Numbered from the stretch's first letter, positions 36,188 to 45,984 are shown. The stretch: DNA of 50,731 nucleotides from Serratia sp. H1w (GCF_000633355.1 NZ_AYMQ01000120.1:1-50731); one strand, 5' to 3'. The notes: generated by a model from the sequence alone, not told the origin. A program made the numbers and translations.

Positions 36188-36807
36188 TGCAAACAACAAG
36201 ACTGATCCGGTTGGGTGGTCAACTGGGCAAAAAGTTCGGTAAAACTCATCGGCTGGTGGTGGCGGATACGCGCGAAGCGCTGCGCGCGCTGTGTATCACG
36301 TTGCCTGGTTTTGAGAAATTCATGATGAATGCCCATAAGGACGGCGTGCAGTTTGCCTTCTTTAATGGTCCGCAAAATATCGGTCTGGCCGAGTTTGCCA
36401 CCTCTAAAGGCAGTGCCGATATCCGCATTATGCCGGTGATTGTCGGGAGTAAAAATGCTGGGATGTTCCAAATTGTGATTGGGGTAGCTGCATTGGTGGG
36501 GGCATTCTTTACCGCAGGTGGAACGATGGCGCTATGGGGGTCGGCACTTGCAGCTCAAAGTGCAGTAGTAACCAGTTTAACACTGATGGGAGCTTCAATG
36601 GTGTTAGGTGGCGTGATGCAACTGATGACACCACAGCCCAACTTCGGCATGTCCTCTTCCCAGTCGGTAGAAAACAAGCCGTCTTATGCCTTCGGTTCAC
36701 CGGTCAATACCACGGCGCAGGGCTACCCGGTGCCGGTGTTGTACGGCGAACGGGAAATTGGTGGTGCGGTAATTTCTGCCGGTATCTACGCCGAAAATCA
36801 GCAATAA
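36184..36807 (+). CDS. Tail assembly protein I analog
   Basis: A 207-residue protein with the gpI pattern: an N-terminal ubiquitin-like half (TRLIRLGGQLGKKFGKTHRL, REALRALCITLPGFEKFM), a hydrophobic central segment (IGVAALVGAFFTAGGTMAL) and a C-terminal part with AQGYPVPVLYGEREIGG. Needed for tail-tip assembly but not thought to stay in the particle in lambda. Start overlaps the K stop (ATGA). A terminator follows before J. Confidence 0.87.
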   Translation: MMQTTRLIRLGGQLGKKFGKTHRLVVADTREALRALCITLPGFEKFMMNAHKDGVQFAFFNGPQNIGLAEFATSKGSADIRIMPVIVGSKNAGMFQIVIGVAALVGAFFTAGGTMALWGSALAAQSAVVTSLTLMGASMVLGGVMQLMTPQPNFGMSSSQSVENKPSYAFGSPVNTTAQGYPVPVLYGEREIGGAVISAGIYAENQQ

Positions 36808-36830
36808 CTCCCTTTAGGGCAATTATCTAC

Positions 36831-36854
36831 AGGTCGCATTCGCGACCTTTTTTT
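36831..36854 (+). terminator. Intrinsic terminator between I and J genes
   Basis: AGGTCGC, loop ATTC, GCGACCT and seven T residues, only 11 bases before the J start codon. Perfect 7-bp stem. It would strongly limit J and fibre expression unless polymerase carries an antiterminator. Confidence 0.88.
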
Positions 36855-36865
36855 ATGGGCGCAAT

Positions 36866-39800
36866 ATGACAAAGACACTTATTCATGGGCGCAAGGGCGG
36901 TGGTGGATCGGCGCATACGCCGGTTGAATCCCCCGATGATTTGCAGTCCAACGCTAAAATCAAAATCCTGCTGGCGCTGTCCGAAGGGGAGATTGCCGGT
37001 GAGCTGGACGGTACCCGCATCCTGCTCGATGGCACTCCGGTACATAATCCCGACGGCAGTGAAAACTTTACCGGCCTGAAATGGGAGGTACGTAACGGTA
37101 CCCAGACTCAGGACTATATCCAGGGTATGCCGGATGTGGAGTCTGAGACGCCGGTCAACGTCAAGCTGACTACCACCAACGTCTGGACCAAGACGCTCAC
37201 CAATACCGATATCGATGCGCTGCGCATTCGCATGGGCTTCCCGGCGCTGTTCCAGCAGGAAGATAACGGGGATATGAACGGCTCGCAGGTGGAATATCTG
37301 ATCGAGCTTTCCACCGACGGCGGAGCCTATAAAACCGTGGTTACCGGCACGCTAAAGGGCAAAACCACCAGCCTGTACGAGCGCGATCACCGGATTAATT
37401 TGCCGAAAGCGACCACTAGCTGGACGCTGCGCATCAAGCGCATTACCCCAGACTCAACCAGCGGCAGGGTGGCGAATGCCACTCAGATCCAAACCTATAC
37501 CGAGATCGTGGACGCCAAATTCCGCTATCCCAACACCGCCTTGCTGTTTATCGAGTTCGATGCCCAGCAGTTCAGTTCAGTGCCAAAAATTACGCTCAAG
37601 CCGAAGGGTAAAATCATCCGCGTACCGGCCAACTACGATCCGCTGGCGCGGACCTATAGCGGCAATTGGGATGGTAGCTTCAAGTGGGCCTGGAGTAACA
37701 ACCCGGCCTGGGTGTTTTACGATATCGCGCTGGACAAAAACTATGGCTTAGGCAATCGGATCACCGCCGCCGAGATCGACAAATGGGGGCTGTACAGCAT
37801 CGCGCAGTATTGCGATCAGCAGATTGATGACGGCTTAGGGGGCGGAGGTAAAGAACCGCGCTTTATGTGCGATGTGTATATCCAGTCGCAGCAGGATGCC
37901 TACACCGTATTACGCGATATTGCTGCTATCTTCCGCGGCATTACCTACTGGGGTAACGACCAGTTGTTTGCTTATGCAGATATGCCACGCGATGTGGATT
38001 TCGTTTATTCGCGGGCTAACGTCATCGGTGGCGAATTTGTCTATGCCTCTGGCTCTTACAAAAATCGCTATACCTCGGCGTTGGTGAAATGGGGGGATCC
38101 GGCCAACCATTATGCCGATGCGGTAGAAGCGGCTTACGACAACGAACTGGTGAAGCGCTACGGCGTCAACCAGACCGAAATCACCGCCATTGGTTGCACG
38201 CGGCGGACAGAGGCTCACCGCCGTGGACGCTGGGCGATCCTGAGTAACGCCAAAGATCGTACCATCAGCTTTTCCGTTGGTCTGGACGGCAATATTCCGT
38301 TGCCAGCCCGGATCATCGGCATTGCGGATGCCATGCTGGCAGGCAAGGCAAACGGTGGGCGCATCCATTCCGCGCAGGATCGCGTGGTGGTGCTGGATCG
38401 TGAAGTGACCTTTGGCAAGGGCGATCGCCTGATCGTCAATCTGCCGGACGGCACGGCACAAACTCGCACCATCGCCAGTATTGCCGCGGATAAGCTGACC
38501 GTAACGCTGACCGCTCCGTTCCGCCAGCAGCCTGAGGCTGAAGCAGTCTGGAGTATTGATTCCGACAGCCTGGCGATCCAGCAGTTCCGTGTGGTGTCGG
38601 TACAGTCCAACGATGACGGCACCTTCGCCATTAACGCCGTTGAGCACGATCCGGATAAATACGAGTTTATCGATAACGGTGTTCGCCTGGATGCGCCGCC
38701 GATCACCGTCACGCCACCAGGGGCGATGCCTGCTCCGGCGAACATCGTTATCTCGCGTTACGACTACGTCAGCCAGGGGATTAACGTTGCCTCGATGCGT
38801 GTGCAGTGGTGTGCTGTCGCTGGCGCGGTGAACTATGAGGCCCAGTGGCGCAAAGATAATGGCAACTGGGTGAACGTAGGAGCAACGCCTTCGCTGGGGT
38901 TCGATGTTAACGGTATTTATGCCGGTAACTACGAGGTGCGGGTGCGAGCGGTAAATGCGGTAGGCGTTTCCTCGCAGTGGGGCCATGCCGAACCGAGCTA
39001 TCTGGCAGGGAAAGCGGGTTCACCACCCACGATTATCTCGTTGGCGGCAACCCGGGATGTAGTGTTTGGCATCCAGCTTTCCTGGCGATTTGGCCAGAAC
39101 TCTGCCGACGGCCTGAAAACCACCCTGACGGTAGCCACCCGGCCAGATTTCGCCGACGAACGTTTGCTGGCAGACGTGCCTTATCCACAGCACCGCTATG
39201 ACATGCAGGGCCTGCGTGCCGGGCAGGTGTTGTACTTCCGCGCGGCATTCACCGACAAAACCGGCAACCACTCTGACTGGAGCGAGTTTGTACGCGGGAT
39301 GGCCTCGGATAGCGCAGACGTGGTGCTGGCACAAATCGCGCAAAGCATTACCGAAACCGAGTTGGGCAAAGATCTGTTGGAGAAGATCAATAGCCTGCCT
39401 TCGGATCAGAACGTCCAGGATCTGGCCGAGAAAATTGCCCAGGCGCAGGCCGATATCGAGGCGAACAGGGATGCGTTGCAAGGGGATGTCGACACTCTGC
39501 AAGCGGCGCTGAACAAGGTCAACGCCGAGCTGGCTGGCAGGAATGCCGATCTGAGCAACGCCGTCGAGGTGCTGCAACAGGATTTGACGCAGCTGGGCAA
39601 AGCCGCCATCGAAAATAGCCTGACCATCGAGCATAACCGCCAAAAACTCTCGCAGGCCCAAGAGACGCTGAATAGCGACATCAAGGATGCCCGTGGGGAA
39701 ATTGACAGCACCCGAGCCAACCTGGTGCGAGCGGATGCTGAATTGCAAGCCAAGGTCGATGCCCTTACCGGTGGCACCAACGCGGCTATGGCTGAGGTCG

Positions 39801-42685
39801 TTTCACAGATCACCCAATTGCAGGATGGCGATCAGCAGTTAGCCAGCAAGCTTGATGCGGTGATTGCCAAGGCTGACGGGAATGCCGCGCAAATCGCGCA
39901 GGAGAAAGCGGCGCGTGTTGATGCTGATGGGGCATTGGCCAAAGACATCAGTTCGGTTAAAGCTACGGCAGATAGTCAGCAGGGGTTGATTATCAAGCTG
40001 GAGCAGGCGCAGGCCGATGCTGATTCGGCACTGGCTAAAGTGGAGTCCAATGTATCCGCCAATGCCAAGACGATCGGTGCCAACAAGCTTGAGCAGGATA
40101 AGGTTAATTCGCAGGTCACGCAGAAAACTGAGGCACTGGCCGATCAGCAGAAAACGCAGGGCCAACAACTCAGCGGACTGACTTCTGAATTTGGCGAGAA
40201 CCGTGCAGAGGTTACCCAACAGCTGAAAACGCTGGCGGCGACCGATTCGGCGCAGGCTCAGCAGATTTCCGGGTTGCAAGCCAGCGCGGGTAGTAATACT
40301 GCGGCTATTCAGGCGGAGGCAAAATCCCGAGCCGATGCCGACGGTGCGTTAAGCCAGCGAGTTGATGTGATCCAGGCTACCGGCCAGGACAACGCTGCTG
40401 CCATTACCCGCCTCGGCCTGGCGCAAATCGATGCCGAAAGCAGTACGGCCAGCCTGCAACAGGCTTTGGAGGCTACGGCCAAGGCTAATATCGAACAGGC
40501 GCTCAAGCAGGATAATGATGTTCAGCGTCTGGACGAGAACAGTGCCCGGTTGACCACGGCGCAAACCGTTTTCGCCGATCGACAGCAGGCGCAGGCCCAG
40601 CAGATCACGCAGTTGGATGCGAACTTTGGTGACGTGTCTGCGCAGTTGCAACAAGAGATCACCACCAGGGCCAGCGAGACGAGTGCGTTATCGCAACGCT
40701 TTGACCACCTCAGCGCAGATGTTGGCAGCAATCAGGCCGAGGTGAATCAGCGTTTGCAGGCATTAGCGGACAACGGTAGTGCGCAAGCTTCACTCATCAC
40801 GGGTCTGGCAGCGGCCAGTGGCGAGAATCAAGCCGCGATTGCCACTGAATCGCAGGCACGGACTACGGCGGATGAAGCGCTTTCCCGGCAATTGAACTCG
40901 CTGGATTCCACTGTTGGGCAAAATACGGCAGCCATCAATGACCGGTTACAGACGCTGGCCAATCAAGACTCGGCTATGGCGGAGCAAATTGGTTCATTAA
41001 CGGCGACCTCCGGTGATAACAGTGCGGCGATCGGTGAACTGAAGCAGGCGCAGAGCGACTCGGCCGGTTCGCAGGCCGTGCTCAGCAGCTCTTTGGAGGC
41101 CATCGCCAAGGCGGATATTGAGCAGTCGTTAAAGCAGGCTGAAGACGTTATCAGCAATGATGTCGTCACCGCATCGATCAAGACCCAGCAGAACGTGATG
41201 GCGGACGATCAGCGTGCCCAGGCACAGCAGATCACCGAGTTACGGGCGAGCTTTGGTGATGTCGATGCACGCTTGATGACGGAACTGACGGTGCGCGCGG
41301 AAGCCGACAAGGCGTTATCTCAGCAGGTGACCGCGCTTGCAGGTACCGTTGGGGACAACAATGCCCAACTCAATCAGCAACTGCAGGTGCTGGTGAATAC
41401 GGACAGCGCCCAGGCTAAGTTGATTAGCGATCTGACCAGCCGAACCGGGGTGAATGAGGCTTCGCTCACCTCCCTGAATCAAACGCTGGCCGATAGCAAT
41501 AGCGCGACGGCTCAGCAAATCGGCGCTTTGCAATCCGCTACTGGTGACAATACCTCGGCCATTACCTCGTTATCGAAAACCGTGACCGATAACCAATCGG
41601 CAACGGCCAGAGAGCTTGGGTCATTGAATTCTGCGGTGGGTGCTAATGCCTCGGCAATCACTTCGCTGTCGGAAACGGTAACCAGCAACCAGTCGGCCAC
41701 GGCTATGCAACTAGGCTCGCTAAGTTCTGCGGTTGGTGAAAACAAATCGGCGCTGATAGCGGAATCTCAGGCTCGGGTGGATGCAAATGGTGCGCTTAGT
41801 TCTCGTATCGATAACGTGAAGGCGAGTGCGGATAAGAGTACGGCGGCGATCCAACAGGTGAGCCAGGCGCAAGCCACTTTGGACGGTAAGGTATCCGCAA
41901 CCTGGTCGCTAAAGGTTGAAACCAGCAAGAAGGGGGAAAGCAGTGTTGCCGGCTTGGCATTGGGGGTGGATGACACGGGGAACCGACAATTCCTGGTGCG
42001 TGCTGACCGATTTGCTCTGGTAACTAAAGATGAGGGTAATGTCTCTTCTCCATTCGCTGTAGATAATGGGCAGACGTTTATTAAATCTGCGTTTATTGCT
42101 GATGGGACGATTACTAGCGCAAAAGTCGGGGATTATATTCAGTCAAACAACTATGACTGGAATAAAAAAACCGGCTGGTCAATTGAGAAAAATGGTAATG
42201 CTGTATTTAATAATATTATTGCAAAAGGCCATATTGAAGCAACTTCAGGGACGCTTGAGAATGTTACCATTAAAGGAACTGCAACAATTGAACGTGTTGT
42301 TGCCAGTTCGATTGAGGGAGATATAGCAAAAATAGTTCCGGTTAGTGTTGGTAGCTCGGTGACGATCGCACCTCAACCATTTGATAGAACGGTTTTTATA
42401 CCAATTGTCTCGGTGTCAGCCTATACAACATCATATGAAACAGGTGGTAGCAATAATAACCAAACTATTTATGATTATGGTTCGGCCAGTGCATCCATAC
42501 TTGCCAATGGTGTTAGCAGATTAACTGTATCAGTAAAATCCACTTACAGTATGCAAGTGGCGACTGATAGCGATTCTTATTCTTTCCCTCTTTATGCAAA
42601 TAATAGTGTAATGATTCAATATATAGCATCCGCTAAGAATGGTAATTATTTAAAGTCTATCGCTGTATTTGCAGTAAAGTCGTAA
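36866..42685 (+). CDS. Tail-tip host-specificity protein J analog, 1939 residues
   Basis: Central tail-tip protein, much longer than lambda gpJ (1132). Residues 1 to about 610 resemble gpJ (GGGGSAHTPVESPDDLQSNA, SEGEIAGELDGTRILLDG, FRGITYWGNDQLFAYADMP). Fibronectin-III-like domains follow (APANIVISRYDYVSQG, YEVRVRAVNAVGVSSQWG). About residues 815-1680 are a long Ala/Gln-rich helical repeat region predicted to be coiled coil. The tail end has a DUF1983-like part (SVAGLALGVDDTGNRQFLVR, FIADGTITSAKVGDYIQS) and an AT-rich terminal domain of about 210 codons likely to bind the receptor. The frame is intact throughout, which argues against simple decay. Confidence 0.88.
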   Translation: MTKTLIHGRKGGGGSAHTPVESPDDLQSNAKIKILLALSEGEIAGELDGTRILLDGTPVHNPDGSENFTGLKWEVRNGTQTQDYIQGMPDVESETPVNVKLTTTNVWTKTLTNTDIDALRIRMGFPALFQQEDNGDMNGSQVEYLIELSTDGGAYKTVVTGTLKGKTTSLYERDHRINLPKATTSWTLRIKRITPDSTSGRVANATQIQTYTEIVDAKFRYPNTALLFIEFDAQQFSSVPKITLKPKGKIIRVPANYDPLARTYSGNWDGSFKWAWSNNPAWVFYDIALDKNYGLGNRITAAEIDKWGLYSIAQYCDQQIDDGLGGGGKEPRFMCDVYIQSQQDAYTVLRDIAAIFRGITYWGNDQLFAYADMPRDVDFVYSRANVIGGEFVYASGSYKNRYTSALVKWGDPANHYADAVEAAYDNELVKRYGVNQTEITAIGCTRRTEAHRRGRWAILSNAKDRTISFSVGLDGNIPLPARIIGIADAMLAGKANGGRIHSAQDRVVVLDREVTFGKGDRLIVNLPDGTAQTRTIASIAADKLTVTLTAPFRQQPEAEAVWSIDSDSLAIQQFRVVSVQSNDDGTFAINAVEHDPDKYEFIDNGVRLDAPPITVTPPGAMPAPANIVISRYDYVSQGINVASMRVQWCAVAGAVNYEAQWRKDNGNWVNVGATPSLGFDVNGIYAGNYEVRVRAVNAVGVSSQWGHAEPSYLAGKAGSPPTIISLAATRDVVFGIQLSWRFGQNSADGLKTTLTVATRPDFADERLLADVPYPQHRYDMQGLRAGQVLYFRAAFTDKTGNHSDWSEFVRGMASDSADVVLAQIAQSITETELGKDLLEKINSLPSDQNVQDLAEKIAQAQADIEANRDALQGDVDTLQAALNKVNAELAGRNADLSNAVEVLQQDLTQLGKAAIENSLTIEHNRQKLSQAQETLNSDIKDARGEIDSTRANLVRADAELQAKVDALTGGTNAAMAEVVSQITQLQDGDQQLASKLDAVIAKADGNAAQIAQEKAARVDADGALAKDISSVKATADSQQGLIIKLEQAQADADSALAKVESNVSANAKTIGANKLEQDKVNSQVTQKTEALADQQKTQGQQLSGLTSEFGENRAEVTQQLKTLAATDSAQAQQISGLQASAGSNTAAIQAEAKSRADADGALSQRVDVIQATGQDNAAAITRLGLAQIDAESSTASLQQALEATAKANIEQALKQDNDVQRLDENSARLTTAQTVFADRQQAQAQQITQLDANFGDVSAQLQQEITTRASETSALSQRFDHLSADVGSNQAEVNQRLQALADNGSAQASLITGLAAASGENQAAIATESQARTTADEALSRQLNSLDSTVGQNTAAINDRLQTLANQDSAMAEQIGSLTATSGDNSAAIGELKQAQSDSAGSQAVLSSSLEAIAKADIEQSLKQAEDVISNDVVTASIKTQQNVMADDQRAQAQQITELRASFGDVDARLMTELTVRAEADKALSQQVTALAGTVGDNNAQLNQQLQVLVNTDSAQAKLISDLTSRTGVNEASLTSLNQTLADSNSATAQQIGALQSATGDNTSAITSLSKTVTDNQSATARELGSLNSAVGANASAITSLSETVTSNQSATAMQLGSLSSAVGENKSALIAESQARVDANGALSSRIDNVKASADKSTAAIQQVSQAQATLDGKVSATWSLKVETSKKGESSVAGLALGVDDTGNRQFLVRADRFALVTKDEGNVSSPFAVDNGQTFIKSAFIADGTITSAKVGDYIQSNNYDWNKKTGWSIEKNGNAVFNNIIAKGHIEATSGTLENVTIKGTATIERVVASSIEGDIAKIVPVSVGSSVTIAPQPFDRTVFIPIVSVSAYTTSYETGGSNNNQTIYDYGSASASILANGVSRLTVSVKSTYSMQVATDSDSYSFPLYANNSVMIQYIASAKNGNYLKSIAVFAVKS
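40468..41788 (+). repeat. Internal coding repeats in the J coiled-coil region
   Basis: Two nested repeat scales occur. A block starting with GGAGGC at 40468 recurs at 41095 (627 bp, 209 codons later); TAKANIEQALKQ/IAKADIEQSLKQ and QAQQITQLDANFGDV/QAQQITELRASFGDV are matching parts. Then three 96-bp (32-codon) tandem units start at 41501, 41597 and 41693, each with SATA....LG.L.SA.G.N.SA. Such repeats change stalk length by recombination. Confidence 0.8.
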
Positions 42686-42765
42686 TTAAATCTTAGGTGT
42701 TACTACGGTAACTTAATTTATATTCATGATCCGCTATGCGCGGTTATTTTATTTGGAGTAAAACT

Positions 42766-44985
42766 ATGTGGTACAAAACAGGCACTATCAATTTAACCGC
42801 TAATAACGCCACCGTAACTGGTACTGGCACCGCATGGGCCGATGCCAAGTTTGGCGTGATGCCGGGCATGATTTTACTGGCCCCGGACAATAAGCTGTAT
42901 GAAGTTAAACAGGTTAATAGCAATACTTCTCTGACTCTGAACAGCAACTATGCAGGTTCAACGGCCAACGGGCAGAGTTATGCGATTATTACTACCTACG
43001 AGGGTGATATCAGCCAGTTCTCCGCTCGTTTTGCTGCGATGCTGACCTTCTTCCAGGGCAGTCGCAATGATACGGTGAGTTGGTTTACCGGTTCCGGGGA
43101 TATGACCTTCACTAAAGATGACGGTACAAAACTAACTGTGCCAACGTTGGCGAAGATCCAGACTGATTATGTTTCTAGATCATCGACTCTTGACCAGGGT
43201 ATTGCGAGCACTGTGTTATTTACTAAGCCGCTTCGGCTTACCTCGACCACAACACCTGAGTTTACACCTACGACTCAGGGGGCGTGGATTGCTTGGAACC
43301 GTGCAACAACCGCAACTGGAGGGTTGGCGGCAGCGACAGACTTCATTAACAATAAAGGGAGTGGTGTTGGAGGTTTTAACTGGTGGAACTCTAATAGTAC
43401 GGATACGACACTATGTGCTTATTTATCACCAGCAGGAAACTTTGTAGCTAAAGGTCAGCTAAGTTCTACGGGCGATATGCTCATGAACGCTTCTTCATCC
43501 TCTTCGAATATGTTAATTAGATTCAGAGATACTGGGGGGGTAGAGAAAAGTGCCGTTTACGCTCAGACAGATACTGGATCCATGAATATCCGCTGGAATG
43601 GTACGGCATATACTATGGCTTGCCGCACAGATGGCATGGTTTCAGTACCTAAAGGGCATGTTATAACAACAGCAATGTCATCACCTCAAGAAGTTATTGA
43701 TACAGTTGCCTCTAATAGCGCACCAATAACATTCCGTGGTGCGGACTATGCTGGTTTTGATAAACCCAATAACTACACTGTTGGGACTTGGTATGGATTT
43801 GCCGTTGCACCTACAATTGGGAACAGTTTAGGTACTGGGGTTGAACAAGGAAAACCTGTATTTTACGTTAATGCTCGTACAGGGGTTACTTATGCGCTTA
43901 ATGGGCTATATGTTGGTTCTTCACCAGTTATTACTGCTGGACAATATGGTATTGGTGGCGTAGCTGTGTCACTACCGCTAGATACAGTTTTAGATGATCT
44001 TAAAAACAAGCCTACGGGAAAGTATGGAGTAAACGCCAACGGTATAGGAATGCCTCGTGCTGGAGTTGCTTACTGCCTTGACTGGACATTTACGTCTAAT
44101 GCAAATGGTGGACATGGCACTTTATTGGCTTCAGCGATCATTACAGCGCCTAGCTCGTATGATGAGGTATACCGCAACACACTTAGGAATGGTGTCTGGC
44201 AAGGTTGGGTCAAAATGTGGGATGGGAATACCCTTTCAAATCCGATGCAAGTTGGTGATGCAGGAGTCGGTGCATATACCCCTGTTACGGTAGCTGCCCC
44301 AGATGGTGTGGGGGCAAACCAGTTCTTCCGCTTCGGTACAAATACTGCTAATGCTCCAACTGCGGGGCCATGGGCGGGAGTTATGGGTGGGTACGATGGA
44401 GCATCCCGTTTTCAGATGGCTTGGGCAATGGGGGGAGCTGCTGTAGATTTACGAACAAGGGTTCGCTCTTCAACCGGTGGCCATTCAGCTTGGCAATCGA
44501 TATGGCATACCGGAAATACTACCATAGACGCCAACGGCTTCCTGAAAAAAGCCTCCCCAATAGCACGCCTCACCAGCAACCCAGAAAAAATGACAGACGA
44601 ATACCTAGAAGGGTTCACCCTGTCAGGGCTGGCAGCAGTCAATGGCGAAGCCGCAGGTGTTACCGCTGAGCGAGTTTCTGTCGGCGTATACCAAGTGACA
44701 GGTTCGCTAGGTTTCGCCCTGGAGGGCTGGAATATCGAAGTCCCGCAGGACGTCAATGGCAACCGCCTGTGCTTTGTCGCGACCGAATCAGCCGAAGACG
44801 GCACGATCACGGTCAAGGTCAGCAAACGTCGCTTTGATATTGATACTGCAGCGATTGTCGCTGGCGAGCCGATGGATATTCCGGAAGGGCGCTGGATCGA
44901 CCTGCGTTTGGAAATGCCGCCGGTTGAGGAGGTTCAGTGCGAGCCAGAACCAGAAAGCAACGACGTTCAAATGACGGCCGAGTAA
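42766..44985 (+). CDS. Tail fibre/side-fibre protein
   Basis: A 739-residue structural protein from ATG 42766 (GGAG 7 bases upstream). The N-terminal region (about 1-125, MWYKTGTINLTANNATVTGT, ISQFSARFAAMLTFFQGSRN) is the particle-binding domain found in many phage tail fibres. The middle is Gly/Ser/Thr-rich beta structure with pyocin-knob-like PTGKYGVNANG...W and LRNGVWQGWVKMWDGNTLS. The last 130 codons (FTLSGLAAVNGEAAGV to the acidic end) return to GC-rich codons. The AT-rich middle beside GC-rich ends suggests exchange of the receptor-binding module. No tail-fibre chaperone (Tfa) gene follows. Confidence 0.82.
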   Translation: MWYKTGTINLTANNATVTGTGTAWADAKFGVMPGMILLAPDNKLYEVKQVNSNTSLTLNSNYAGSTANGQSYAIITTYEGDISQFSARFAAMLTFFQGSRNDTVSWFTGSGDMTFTKDDGTKLTVPTLAKIQTDYVSRSSTLDQGIASTVLFTKPLRLTSTTTPEFTPTTQGAWIAWNRATTATGGLAAATDFINNKGSGVGGFNWWNSNSTDTTLCAYLSPAGNFVAKGQLSSTGDMLMNASSSSSNMLIRFRDTGGVEKSAVYAQTDTGSMNIRWNGTAYTMACRTDGMVSVPKGHVITTAMSSPQEVIDTVASNSAPITFRGADYAGFDKPNNYTVGTWYGFAVAPTIGNSLGTGVEQGKPVFYVNARTGVTYALNGLYVGSSPVITAGQYGIGGVAVSLPLDTVLDDLKNKPTGKYGVNANGIGMPRAGVAYCLDWTFTSNANGGHGTLLASAIITAPSSYDEVYRNTLRNGVWQGWVKMWDGNTLSNPMQVGDAGVGAYTPVTVAAPDGVGANQFFRFGTNTANAPTAGPWAGVMGGYDGASRFQMAWAMGGAAVDLRTRVRSSTGGHSAWQSIWHTGNTTIDANGFLKKASPIARLTSNPEKMTDEYLEGFTLSGLAAVNGEAAGVTAERVSVGVYQVTGSLGFALEGWNIEVPQDVNGNRLCFVATESAEDGTITVKVSKRRFDIDTAAIVAGEPMDIPEGRWIDLRLEMPPVEEVQCEPEPESNDVQMTAE

Positions 44986-45057
44986 GTGGCATTGGCGGTG
45001 AAACGGTGTTGTTCTGTCGTTGCCCAGAACCGTTTTGCCGTGAACAAGCTTGAACAG

Positions 45058-45084
45058 TATTGGGGGGAGGCAGCCTCCCCAATA
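45058..45084. terminator. Hairpin after the tail fibre gene
   Basis: TATTGGGG (plus a GG bulge) and GAGGC pair with GCCTCCCCAATA. It lies between the convergent fibre and methyltransferase genes. No clear T-run; possible end of the tail transcript. Confidence 0.45.
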
Positions 45085-45122
45085 TTGGATGTTTTAACGA
45101 TGTTTAACGCAGTGAACAGCTA

Positions 45123-45860
45123 TTATGCAGCGGGTTTTTGTACCGCCAGGATAAAGATCATCGGACGCTCTTTTTCTTCATCCAGTGCCGGATTATCGGC
45201 GATCTGTTGAGCAGATGGACCCCATTCATTTAAGTAATGGATGGTGAATCCTTGCTGTACCAGCAAATTAATATAAGTACCCAGCATACGGTGCTGTTTG
45301 ATCACTCCTTCCGCTAGCCAGTTGGAAATACGTTTTCCTTCTTGCTGATAACCATTGATCGGCCAGGATTTTTGCCCTGCCTCATCCACTAACCAGCCCT
45401 GATGCTTTGGCGCAGTATAAATCGGGTGCTCGGCCGTAAAAATAAACTCCCCACCATGCACCAATGCCTGATAAACGGTAGCGAACAGCTTACCGAGGTC
45501 TTCGATATAGTGCAGCGTCAGCGAGCTATAGACCAAATCGAAGCTGGCCGCCGGGAGCTGTAGCGCTTCCAGATCCTGCTGACGGTATTCAATCGCCGGA
45601 TCCTCAGTCATCTCCTTCGCCTTACCCAACATCTTCTCTGAAAGATCCATTCCCAGTACCCGATCGGCACCTTGCTCACGAGCACTGCGGCAGAACCAAC
45701 CGTAACCACAGCCAAGATCGACCACCTTTTTGCCCTGCAAATCTGGCAGAATGCTGCGGATGGTTGGCCATTCCGGCGCACCATCCAACCCCTGCACCGA
45801 ACGGCTGAGCTGTGCATAGCCGTCGAAAAAGGCCTGATTGTCATAGATATTTTGTGACAT
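45123..45860 (-). CDS. Class I SAM-dependent methyltransferase
   Basis: A 245-residue cytoplasmic methyltransferase with motif I VVDLGCGYGWFCR (residues 45-57), acidic motif II GMDLSEKML, and post-motif LVYSSLTLHYIEDL (motif IV region). Small-molecule methylation is likely; substrate unknown. GGAGACGT precedes the ATG. It converges on the tail module and marks its right border with the chromosome. Confidence 0.85.
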   Translation of the reverse strand: MSQNIYDNQAFFDGYAQLSRSVQGLDGAPEWPTIRSILPDLQGKKVVDLGCGYGWFCRSAREQGADRVLGMDLSEKMLGKAKEMTEDPAIEYRQQDLEALQLPAASFDLVYSSLTLHYIEDLGKLFATVYQALVHGGEFIFTAEHPIYTAPKHQGWLVDEAGQKSWPINGYQQEGKRISNWLAEGVIKQHRMLGTYINLLVQQGFTIHYLNEWGPSAQQIADNPALDEEKERPMIFILAVQKPAA

Positions 45861-45984
45861 AACGTCTCCTGTATTAAAAAAGCCGCGCTAATAGCATGGC
45901 CCGTTAATGGTATTCGTTCAGCAATTAGACTGCCAACAAAAATAGGGCATAATTAGCGGATAACAGAATAAATCAGGGGATTGG

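Noticed and set aside
37910-38986. 358-codon frame antisense to J
   Set aside because: Composition and lack of domains mark it as a by-product of the GC-rich J reading frame.
40468-41788. Possible CRISPR-like or satellite array
   Set aside because: Repeats are in-frame, diverged and encode coiled-coil protein; there are no constant repeats with unique spacers.
29876-45122. Attachment-site direct repeats flanking the tail module
   Set aside because: No matching repeat was seen between the left gap (29876-30101) and the right gap (44986-45122); a systematic search was not possible.
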